From Phytomonas francai (taxonomy: Eukaryota > Euglenozoa > Kinetoplastea > Trypanosomatida > Trypanosomatidae), in contig MJCC01000003.1 of NCBI GenBank assembly GCA_001766655.1, positions 590,212-654,211 of the forward strand: a stretch of DNA of 64,000 bases. The letters run 5' to 3'. The position numbers and the translations under genes were made by a program. Shown one piece after another: positions 1-9,287 of the stretch (position 1 is the first letter of the stretch; the number at the start of each line of letters is the position of its first letter). The notes beneath the pieces were generated by a model, which saw only the letters and a program-made list of their open reading frames with translations, searched no databases and was not told the DNA's origin.

Positions 1-619
1 ATGTGAATTCGGATTATATAAATAAAAATAAAAATATATAGCTGCTTTGGGTTTGAGTGTTGACATGGAGTTTAGGTGGGTGGAAAGGGGAAGCTATCCA
101 TTGAGATTATCGTGTCACCATGCTGAATTTATTTGTAGACGTGTTGAATAACTTTATTTACTATAATTTAGCGGACTTTTTTCAGTACGACGGGGGGTTT
201 CCTTTTTTAGTAGACCTGTGAAGGGACATTTGAATTCTCGTTAACCTCCGTGACTACCCGTATTTAAGGAGATATTTATATACATATTTAAAAACGTTTA
301 TATATTACCGTAATTCCGCGGTGCTGGCTGACTTTGTGTAGGCCTGTCGCACAATTAGGCTGAAATTCCTACAGAGAAGGCCACGAAGCGCATTCTGACA
401 TTCCATCCTGCGGGAATGCTTTTTTTTTCCTAACGCTCGAAAGCGTTTACTTTCATTATTATCCCCATTACTATTACTATTTTTATCATTTTCATGCTTG
501 TAGCGTATATACATTTCGACGGAGATTTCGAATCACTTATTTAGCTGATTCTAAATATTTTAACTTGTGTTCATTCTGTATTTTTGATGGGTAAACTAAG
601 CTCTTTTTTTGTTTCTACT

Positions 620-930
620 ATGAACCACTGAGGGCGGTAAGAGGGGGTAGAGGTACAGAGGGATGGGTAGATCGGTGGAGCTGGGAGGGTCCGACGCCTC
701 TTGTAACGGGTAACACCGCTGTCCCGATAGCACTGACGAGCTATCACTAACCCAGGTGCGCTTCACGTTTGTGGGCCATCCCTGGACGCGCTCACCCTCA
801 CACTGTGTGTAGCACGGTACGTTCGCGTACCTTCCTTTATGCGGAGAGGTTCAGTGTAGTGTGTGACTGTTCCAGGGGATAATGAAGTTCCCTCTTACCC
901 TACACCCCAAGCAATCCAACATCGTGGGAA
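620..930. other. GC-rich hairpin patch, possible structured RNA
   Basis: A GC-richer island in AT-rich sequence. It contains a perfect 6-bp stem closed by a TTCG loop (816-821 with 826-831), a 6-bp stem with an 8-base loop (726-731 with 740-745) and a short CACAC/GTGTG hairpin near 800. No tRNA B-box and no recognisable 5S, 7SL or U-snRNA sequence was seen. Strand is unassigned. It may encode a small RNA or may simply be composition noise. Confidence 0.25.
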
Positions 931-1689
931 TGACGAAATAGTGCGTGTATTTTGTACGTAAGACTTTTTTTCGAATATTTAAATAACTTGAAGAACATTT
1001 ATGATAAAAAAATGAGAAACGGAATAAATCTACGGTAAGAAGGTATGATAAGGTACCAACATAATTACCTCACCTGCGGCATTCACTTGTTCCGGTTTCC
1101 CACGCCGATGTCATCGCTGCACGCGTTTGCCTATGGCAAAGAATTGCGCATAGCCTGCTCGCGTAAACGATTCTCTACACCGCTCCTTCCATAATTCCTC
1201 TCCCCTCGTTTGAGTCTTTCTCTTTCTTCGTCTATCTCTGGCTCGTAGGTTAAACAGGTTAGTCATATGTGGTGGGGATAGGAAAGGCAGTCCTGGTGGT
1301 ACGCCCCGGATTGCACCCATTGCTGAGCTCAGATTGTCCAGTCGTTCTGTCTTGCACTTTAAAGGTGAGGTTGTCGGTTTCCTGTCCAACTCTCTACTAT
1401 TTCTCGAATTTAATCTTTCTTCTTTATAAGAATCTTGCCAATGTTGCGTTAATGTTCTTTAATATATCTTTTACCAAAGAGAAATTAATGCGAAACATTA
1501 TTTTTTTTTTAATATTTTTTTTAGCTCTTGCCTATTTTTTCCCCCTTTCTTATCTTCTGCATTACCCAAATTTGAGTGCTGCGTATAAGTGGTGTTAATT
1601 ACACCAGAAAACTTGAAGAGCTAGTTTTTCGGTTATATCAGCGTTAACAGTGTTCAGTCGTATTTAGAACTCCGCTTAGGTACCTTCTA

Positions 1690-1840
1690 AAAGGCCTTGT
1701 GAATACTCTACCAGTATTAGCATCTAAGATTGGAAGTCGCCTCCGATGAGGGCGGGAGGACTTGCAGGAACTTAGCTTCACCCTTGTCGGTTACTAATCC
1801 GCGGCCCCACGCAGAGGTGGCCACCATATATCGTGGAACT
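1690..1840. other. Second hairpin-containing patch
   Basis: A short GC-richer block. It holds a perfect 6-bp stem with a 5-base loop (1702-1707 with 1713-1718), a CGCCTC/GAGGGCG stem with one bulge around 1740-1757, and a CCAC/GTGG stem near 1806-1820. No known RNA family recognised. Function is unknown. Confidence 0.22.
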
Positions 1841-2261
1841 CTTCTTGATCATATTAAATTTCATTATTATCTATATATTTTTCCACAGAAGGTCCTCTGA
1901 ACTTATTCTTTATATTATTCATACGTGGGCTCCAATTATTGATTTCGAAGATTATATTATACTTTAATGTCCTATAAGTATATCATTCACTTTTACCTCT
2001 CTTTCTAGCCTATAGACGTTGGATTTTTTTCAAATTCTATACGCATTTAAAATACATATTTTCTGACACTTGTGATTGTTCAGCACAGCCTTAGAGTTCT
2101 GCACGCAATTGTTTCGTTTTCTTCTTTAAAACTTATTAGATTTATTTGACCTTCCGTTTTCAATTATTATATTGAATCTCACATTTCTATACGTTTATAG
2201 CTTTCTCGAGACTCCAGACCACACATATAATATTTAACACGCAGGAAAATCGTAGCTCACA

Positions 2262-3479
2262 ATGTCTGCCCTGCGAGAAGTATCCAATTTAACGAACCAG
2301 ACATCTATAGACCTGAAGCAGCGGCAGGCGACCCGTCTTATATCTACAGGTGTCCTTAATCTAGGAACCTATCGAAGCATACAGCGCTCTGGCGCGCCAC
2401 CACGTGTATGCCCGTCGCGTACACACTCCCACGCTTTGGATAGTAACTCAGCCACTGAGAACACACAATCGGTAGCATCGCCTCCGTCTTTAAATTTCAG
2501 CGCTGACGCCCGCCATGCGCGGGAACCAACTTACTGCACTGAGTTCATTGATGACATCACAGAAATGTTTTTGGAACGCGAGCGACATGCTGTTCGCTGC
2601 TTTAACGAGGGCACTGCTGCTCAATTAAGCAATGCAAGCCAACTGTATGAGTACTATGCATCACCACACTGTTTGCAGTATCAACCGGAGGTCAATGAGA
2701 AAATGCGTATGATTCTTATTGACTGGCTGATAGATGTGCATCTTAAGTTTAAGCTACATCCTGAGACGATGTTTCTGGCAGTTAACCTGATTGATCGTTA
2801 CTTGTCTTGCAACAACACAAAGTATAACGCGATGGCATACGTGCCTCGTTCCCAGCTGCAACTTGTGGGTGTATGTTCGATGTTGTTGGCAGCAAAATAC
2901 GAGGAAATCTGGCCCCCAGAGCTAAAGGAATGCGTTCATATTAGCGCTAACACCTACACACGGGATGAGATCATTAAGATGGAGCGTAGCATTTGTGCGG
3001 CACTCTCGTTCCGTCTAACCGTTCCAACACCTTATCCATTTGCATCTCGGTTGCTGACTTTATTGAAAGAGGAGGATTTTCTGTGTCTCAACCCTGACGA
3101 GGAGACGCGACAGCAGCAATTTAACTTACTTCGTCACACCACAGGATTTTTCCTCGAACACGCACTACTGGACTACAAATGCCTGCAGTTTACGCCGTCG
3201 CAGGTCGGAAATGCGGCTGTATTTCTTGCATTAGTTACGCTGCATATGAAGTACACTGCAGGTATGGAAAACAAGGGTGGCAGATGTTTGTGGAGCCTGG
3301 CATTGAGGGACTACACTAAGTCAGAGTTGAGCGACTTCTCTGGTTGCGCGGAAGCAATCCTCGAGTTTGTGAGCTACGTACCTACTACAAAATATCAGGC
3401 GGTACGGCGGAAATACAACAGCATCCGTCATGGTGAGGTCTCTAAGCTTATGATGCCCAATCAACTACCTACACAGTGA
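2262..3479 (+). CDS. CYC6: B-type mitotic cyclin (CYC6-like)
   Basis: A cyclin of 405 residues, the regulatory partner of a CDC2-related kinase (CRK). The cyclin core starts at about residue 130. MRMILIDWL at residues 148-156 is the signature of A/B-type cyclin boxes, followed by LIDRYL and the conserved AAKYEE. The second, C-terminal cyclin fold covers roughly residues 270-385. The first 100 residues are variable and probably regulatory; no clear RxxL destruction box was picked out by eye. Length and layout match trypanosomatid mitotic cyclins (T. brucei CYC6/CycB2), but CYC6 versus another B-type paralogue is inferred. The ATG at 2262 is the first in frame. It is the first gene of the + strand cluster; the cyclin-kinase adaptor CKS1 lies at 60131. 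Confidence 0.88.
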   Translation: MSALREVSNLTNQTSIDLKQRQATRLISTGVLNLGTYRSIQRSGAPPRVCPSRTHSHALDSNSATENTQSVASPPSLNFSADARHAREPTYCTEFIDDITEMFLERERHAVRCFNEGTAAQLSNASQLYEYYASPHCLQYQPEVNEKMRMILIDWLIDVHLKFKLHPETMFLAVNLIDRYLSCNNTKYNAMAYVPRSQLQLVGVCSMLLAAKYEEIWPPELKECVHISANTYTRDEIIKMERSICAALSFRLTVPTPYPFASRLLTLLKEEDFLCLNPDEETRQQQFNLLRHTTGFFLEHALLDYKCLQFTPSQVGNAAVFLALVTLHMKYTAGMENKGGRCLWSLALRDYTKSELSDFSGCAEAILEFVSYVPTTKYQAVRRKYNSIRHGEVSKLMMPNQLPTQ

Positions 3480-4559
3480 TTAGAATGGTAAAAATAAGCA
3501 TGGAAAATGTATCAAGGGATTTCTCTTCTCTTTTTTCTTTTTGGTTGGGATCCACCCATAAAATATGATATTCTTGTTAGATTTTTAGATGCTCTTAGAT
3601 TTGATGATATATATGTATTCCTAAGGGGAACGCCAAACGTGGGGCTATGTACTGTCATTTAATATAAATATTATTAGTCAGTTTCAGATTCATTTTTAAT
3701 TCTGTGAGTTTTGTACGTGAAATTAACCCAGCAATCATCAAAGAATAATAATTATGACCAACCAAACATGCTGTTTTTCTTACAGTTTGACATTAGGGAA
3801 GACAACTATGACGAGAGGAATGTGTTAAGCTCCAAAAATGTTCAGCTTCCCAAACATTGACTTTCATAAGCCTTTTCCGTTTTTAAATCGTTGGTTTAGT
3901 GTCTTTAAACCTTCACATACGGTTTCGGCTTGGGTTAGGTGTTCTCTTTCTTCATATAATCTTCTGTCTCGGGAAATAAAAAATACACAAAAATAAATGC
4001 ATACAGTACCCATTCAAGGCATATATATGTAATCATCAGTCATTAGAATTTATTTGTAGCTGTTTGGTGTCATTTGTTCCATTTGGTTACATTCAAGAAG
4101 TAAATCCTTTTTACTCTAGTTCAATTATTCAATACAGCTTGGCTCTGTTAGACAGAAAACGAAAGTCTTAAGCATATTATCATCTTTTGGCTTCGCATAC
4201 TAAAGGTGTTTTGTGGCTGTTAGTGAAACACGGGAAGTAATTAGAGGAATTTAAATTTTCAATTCTGAGTGGTGTGCGCTATTACCACAAACGAAGATGT
4301 TTTTTTCCGATCGTGTGTGTGCATGGTAGTGGTCTGATAACATTATGCCTTAATGTTGTATTGATTTTTTATTACTATCATTTATAGTTGTATCTTTCTA
4401 TTAATAAGAAATTCCAAATAAGAAAATTGACATAGTTATAAATAGACTTTTCCCCACACAAAATAGCATCATAAGCGCATTTTCTACGAGAGAATATTTC
4501 ATAAGTGTGTATGTTATTCGTATTGATATTATAGGAGCATTTTCACATCTGAGTTTTAA
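3480..4559 (+). other. Intergenic, 3' and 5' UTR material
   Basis: About 1.1 kb of AT-rich sequence with T-rich tracts that could serve trans-splicing of the downstream gene. No open frame or RNA gene seen. Confidence 0.5.
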
Positions 4560-7500
4560 ATGCTTAGTCGTGCGATTCGTGACATCTTTCATTTGAAGCG
4601 GCTTCATGCGATTGTGCCTGACCATTCCCTTGGCTTAATTCTTAAGGATAAACTCTGCAGGCTGAATCTCAAACCAGCACTGGAGGACCTTAGCAGTCGT
4701 GCAGAGCTGCAGCCAACATCTGTGGGACAAAAGAAGGAGCGCTGGAGGGACGCATCCTGCATTCCCGACCCTTCAGCGCTCTGCCAGCTCCTTGAATGTC
4801 TAGCCTACTTCGAGCTTGGGAAAGATAAAGTCACGGAGGATGCTATGCAGTTGGTGCGGTCGTGCTTGCCCAATATGAATAGTCTCTACTTTTCCAAAAC
4901 ACTCGCGGCGTCGTGTGCTCTTGGCCAGCACGACACATCAGGCCCAGCTATTGCTTTATTGGCTGCAACACTTAGGAGTGGTCCAGAGAATGAGCCTGCC
5001 AGATCTGATTCCACTATATCATGCAAAACCTCAGCTACTTCTGTAAACATGACGGCAAACACTTTTCCAGACTGCGTGTGTGGTGTTGTGCAGGGCGGTT
5101 CGAACATCATACTTCTTATGGAGTCCCTTCAAAAAGTGGATGTACACCAAGAGGAGGTGTGGAGCCTGATAGCCGAGCACTGCGTCCGCTTTCTTGATAG
5201 CTTCGATGGCAAGGAGCTATTTCGAATTATCGAACTCTTTTATCTTGAGGGACTAACCTACTACCCAGACTTTTTCGTGGCGGCGGAGAGTTACATTGCT
5301 CGCCAACCTGCTTCCTTCATGCCTGCCGAACTATTGCAACGGGTAATAACATACTACAAAGAACTAGGACAGTCAGTTGTATCATTGCTATCATCTAGCT
5401 CAGGGAGATACTCAGATGGGTTCAGCACTGGACTGGCAGTAGCAGCGGCAAAGGTACGGGTAATCGGTCGAAATAGCGGCAAAAGTGAGCATGATACCAA
5501 AATGCATGTTCGGATGAGCACAAACGCAAGGCCTTCTGTCAATGCGCTTGAATGGCAAGGAGGTAAACATAACTACTCTATTGTTCCAGAAAGCTTTGTG
5601 GAGACGGCTTCCCTTACTTTTAGCGAAGTTGGCGCGCAAGAGTTGCTGGAACTTATTCAAAGGTGTGAGGCGAAGGGTGTGATGCATCCTGACATGGTTG
5701 AAGCAGCGGTCTGTCGTCTAGAGCAGCTCTATTTCGGCGAGAAGTTTGGCCAAGATTCAACTTCACAGAATCTCTTGTTTTCTAAATGCAGGGAGACACG
5801 GTCGTCGACAATGCTTAGCATATCTGAATTCCACTGTTTATCTCAGTGTATTTATACATTGCTGAATTTTCAAGATACACACTTATTCCATAGCGATACT
5901 GCAAATCGGATAGTTCGTATGTTGGATTCTCTTGCACAGACCCCCTTTCCAGACATGTGCCGCAACCGCTTTCTATCTATCGCTTACAATACATTGCATC
6001 ACCTTCCTGCTAGCACCAAACCGCCCTTTATTTTTTACAGGACTCTAATCGAGCACATCAGTCGCGCGAAAGATATATCAGCGAGCGAGAGCCCCGAACG
6101 ACTCCGTCTCCTCACCTCTGTTCTCGTAACGCTTGAACCCTACGGCGGTCACGAGGTCATGAATCAATACTTGCCCGTACTTTCAGTCGCAGTGGCCAAC
6201 ACCACGCGCCGAACGCAGATTGAACTTGCAGCACTACTCTCTGCGCACCCTAATGCTCGAAAAGAGTTGTTGCCGAACCTCTTTCGACTCATCGCATCAC
6301 ACAAAAAGTGGTGCCACCAGCTTACAGTGCCGGAGGTGAGGAAACTTCTGGAGGCAATGACGCGCACACAGGTGAGGAGCAGCCACCTTGTGACTGGAAT
6401 CGTGCGGTTCATTCGGTCGCAACGCAGCGCAATTGAGCCTGAGGAGTTGGTGCGCTTTATGCATAGTTTGGTACTTCTGGGGTTTCGTGACATCGATTTC
6501 TTTTCCTCTACAACTGAGCATTTGCTCAACGCTGTCTCGCCCGTCAGTCGCACGCGGGCATCAGTGCACGACCTCTGTGAAGTGCTGTATATCCTTACCT
6601 TTGTATTAAAAGGAGTGATCCGGGTGGTTCAACAGGTCTTAGCTCGACTGAAGATATCGGCTAACCAGGTCACACCGCGTGACATTACCTTGGCGCTTTA
6701 CAGTTTTGTCAAGCTGCGCGTCATAAGGCACCAAGATATCAGCGGACCATTTTGCGACCGTGCAGTTGTGATCTTGTCTTCTTTTAGGCCTCAAGAGCTT
6801 GCTAGCACATTAAGCTCATTACGAGCACTGAATTTTCACCACACAGCGCTTATCATGGCATGCTACAGCGTTCTATTGGAAGATATGCGAGCGCAAGATG
6901 ACGCCTCAAAAGATGATAGCAGCGAAAGTACAGTTACTCAGATTGACAATGCTTACTTACGAATGCCAGATAAGTGGCCACATCGCTTGCAAGATGCCCA
7001 GTTTATTTCTATGACCGCAGCGATAGTTCATCTTTTAGACACAAGCTCGGAGCAGCGACGAGAAAATTCGAAAAGTTTGAAGCAAGTAAGCCTTACTGAG
7101 GATCTAGACCCTTCTGCCCCCTTTCGAACAGTACAGCACGATAGGCCAACAGTGGATGCTGTTCATTCAGGTATCGTAAATCCTCTTTGCGATGTCAAGC
7201 TAAGGGAGGCATTCACTCAGATCTCGATCCGCGTCCTTTCCAACTCAGCAAAACGGGGAGCTGACCCCAAATTTTCTGCCACCAGCGCGAATTCAAATAG
7301 TTCTATTTGGCATCAGCTCTACCTTATCACTACTACCTTGGCAATCTTTGATCCACCGGCGGAGCTGAGCATGGGACAGTGGAGAATGTTGGCTGTGTTG
7401 GCAGACTCAAATGTACTACAGCTCCAGAAGGGCTACCTTACCACTGAGGACAGTACCGCTATAGAAGTTCTTGTTGCTTTGCACAAGCTGCGCCGTACTG

Positions 7501-8195
7501 TAATGCCTGATCTTCCTGATGAGGAGGAATCACTGCAGAGGTGGGTGGCTGCGGTAGATTGCTCGTCTACCACGATTCTTTCCAACCTTTATAGCTATGT
7601 GCAGAACAACTTCCGCACGGTGTTGGGAGACGGTAAGCTCAAGGAGTGTTTGAAGGGCGCAGGGTTCCTGAAGCAGCTTTCGCAAGGTAGTGGAGGGGCT
7701 TGGCGTGACTCTTTCCCTGACAGAAAACTACCCAGTGGTACAAATTCTCGAAGACCTTGCGGGAGGGCAAGTGGGCGAGCCGTGACGCTTAAAGACTTTG
7801 GGGGAATTACTAATCCTGAATTATTTTCTATTCAGAATGAGAAGGATTCCTCCATTGACTTAACACAGCCAACAAGGAGTTCAATGGGGTTCGGACTGGC
7901 GGAGGCATCTGGCAGAAATACTATTCAATGCAGTGAGGATATCGTGGCATTGGGATCACAGAGATGGGCTTCACGGTTAACCCCCAACAACCCTGATGTT
8001 TATGTGGTTGCAGCACCGGATACTGAGTCTCATGTGACTGCGTCTGATGGAGAGATGTTAGGGCTGACTCATAAGGAAGAACTGCAGAAAAGGAAAGGCA
8101 CCACTAAGAGTATACATTCATTGAAAAGGAGCTCGGCTAGTCGATTATCGAATGTGAAACTAATATCTAGTGACACCTCGGAATTTTTGATATGA
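4560..8195 (+). CDS. Large helical-repeat protein, probably mitochondrial
   Basis: A 1211-residue protein not recognised by name. The first 20 residues (MLSRAIRDIFHLKRL...) are basic and lack acids apart from one Asp, like a mitochondrial presequence. Most of the chain reads as repeated amphipathic helical pairs. Between about residues 690 and 770 the pattern (PRDITLALYSFVKLR, then RPQELASTLSSLRAL) resembles the heptatricopeptide/FASTK-like repeats of organellar RNA-binding proteins. The last 200 residues are Ser/Thr-rich and low complexity. No C-terminal RAP domain is evident. A role in mitochondrial RNA metabolism is inferred from repeat style and targeting signal only; any alpha-solenoid scaffold is the alternative. 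The ATG at 4560 directly follows the AT-rich leader. Confidence 0.7.
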   Translation: MLSRAIRDIFHLKRLHAIVPDHSLGLILKDKLCRLNLKPALEDLSSRAELQPTSVGQKKERWRDASCIPDPSALCQLLECLAYFELGKDKVTEDAMQLVRSCLPNMNSLYFSKTLAASCALGQHDTSGPAIALLAATLRSGPENEPARSDSTISCKTSATSVNMTANTFPDCVCGVVQGGSNIILLMESLQKVDVHQEEVWSLIAEHCVRFLDSFDGKELFRIIELFYLEGLTYYPDFFVAAESYIARQPASFMPAELLQRVITYYKELGQSVVSLLSSSSGRYSDGFSTGLAVAAAKVRVIGRNSGKSEHDTKMHVRMSTNARPSVNALEWQGGKHNYSIVPESFVETASLTFSEVGAQELLELIQRCEAKGVMHPDMVEAAVCRLEQLYFGEKFGQDSTSQNLLFSKCRETRSSTMLSISEFHCLSQCIYTLLNFQDTHLFHSDTANRIVRMLDSLAQTPFPDMCRNRFLSIAYNTLHHLPASTKPPFIFYRTLIEHISRAKDISASESPERLRLLTSVLVTLEPYGGHEVMNQYLPVLSVAVANTTRRTQIELAALLSAHPNARKELLPNLFRLIASHKKWCHQLTVPEVRKLLEAMTRTQVRSSHLVTGIVRFIRSQRSAIEPEELVRFMHSLVLLGFRDIDFFSSTTEHLLNAVSPVSRTRASVHDLCEVLYILTFVLKGVIRVVQQVLARLKISANQVTPRDITLALYSFVKLRVIRHQDISGPFCDRAVVILSSFRPQELASTLSSLRALNFHHTALIMACYSVLLEDMRAQDDASKDDSSESTVTQIDNAYLRMPDKWPHRLQDAQFISMTAAIVHLLDTSSEQRRENSKSLKQVSLTEDLDPSAPFRTVQHDRPTVDAVHSGIVNPLCDVKLREAFTQISIRVLSNSAKRGADPKFSATSANSNSSIWHQLYLITTTLAIFDPPAELSMGQWRMLAVLADSNVLQLQKGYLTTEDSTAIEVLVALHKLRRTVMPDLPDEEESLQRWVAAVDCSSTTILSNLYSYVQNNFRTVLGDGKLKECLKGAGFLKQLSQGSGGAWRDSFPDRKLPSGTNSRRPCGRASGRAVTLKDFGGITNPELFSIQNEKDSSIDLTQPTRSSMGFGLAEASGRNTIQCSEDIVALGSQRWASRLTPNNPDVYVVAAPDTESHVTASDGEMLGLTHKEELQKRKGTTKSIHSLKRSSASRLSNVKLISSDTSEFLI

Positions 8196-9287
8196 GATGC
8201 TTGCATATATCTATATCTATATCTATCTATCTATATATATATATATATAGGTTTAAAATCATCAGATCCAATGAGTCTGCTTTTGTCACAGAATTTATTT
8301 GTTTTAATTTATGATCAATTATTCCTATTCCATGTTGGAGCAAATGCACTTTAGAGCTCCCTTTATTTGCTATACCAAGCTACACTTTCTTACCATTCTC
8401 TTTATCTTTCTCGATAACAACTAATAGTGGTACTGGATAGAAAATTAAATCAAAATTAAATTTTATATGGCTGAGTTTGTTTGTATGTTTTTATTTATAT
8501 TTAAGGGTAGAACACTTTAGTCCTAGAATCACCATCTCATTCATTAAGGGTGTGAAATCTTTTGTCAACAGTACTATCTCTGTCGAGGGATGGGCTGAAT
8601 GTCAGAAAGGAGGCGATTCCATTCGCTACCACGCCTGAGTCATGTGAGAAAGATCGAATAACATCATGGACACGTGTTGAAGGTTTCAAATTCAAAACTC
8701 TTTAGAATGCTTTTTTAAATATATTTATGAATTATGTACGGGACATTCTTTCATTTTTATTGTTTTTTTTTTTCTTAAATACTCTCGGTTGAGTATAAAA
8801 TTTTGAGGCACCACATTCCCCGACGCGTTCATACACGCATATATACAAGTATTCTGCATTGTGCGGCTTGTTCTATAAATTTGATTGTGGAGCAGTGCAA
8901 GATTTGCCTACCCACCTGAAATAATTTTATAAGTGTCATTGTTAGGTTTATGTATTGTCAAATACTACCCATATCGGCTGCATCGTTCTTTTTTTAAACC
9001 CTCTTTCTTTCACTACGGTTATTTAAAGGATTACCTTGCCACGAGCACGGCGTTCCCTATTGTCTGCCCTTTTTGGCATGGTAACGAGTTGATCACTTCC
9101 AAGGCACAGTTACACAGGAGGAAAGGACAAAAACGGAAAATATAAGATAAGGACCGTTAGTCCAAGGATCACGTACGCTTTTTATCACTTGACAGGCGTT
9201 TCCTCTATTCCCCACTCTACGCATATAGGGGGTGGGGCGATTGGCGTAGTATTTGAAGGCTAATATCTACATTAAAAAAATAAGATT
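8196..9287 (+). other. Intergenic with microsatellite
   Basis: AT-rich spacer holding a CTAT/TA microsatellite near its start. A 70-codon frame at 8933-9145 has no ATG and was not called. Nothing else supported. Confidence 0.5.
8205..8249. repeat. CTAT/TA microsatellite
   Basis: Interrupted (CTATAT)/(CTAT) units running into a pure TA tract, just downstream of the gene ending at 8195. Confidence 0.85.

Larger units (their letters stand above)
1..2261. other. Gene-free leading region
   Basis: No reading frame here has the length, ATG and composition of the genes that follow. Most of it is AT-rich. Three GC-richer patches stand out: about 620-930, 1080-1390 and 1690-1840. The first and third contain short perfect inverted repeats and are listed separately. 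The patch at 1080-1390 has short open stretches on both strands (a 92-codon minus-strand frame and shorter plus-strand frames) that I cannot assign. A strand-switch or transcription-start region is possible because the + strand genes begin at 2262, but what lies further left is unknown. Confidence 0.5.

Noticed and set aside
1111..1389. 92-codon minus-strand frame and overlapping + strand pieces
   Set aside because: No ATG at the frame's start, no recognised domain, and both strands give similar short pieces, so no gene was called.
8933..9145. 70-codon + strand frame
   Set aside because: Starts with GTG, contains no ATG, and has no similarity or acceptor support.
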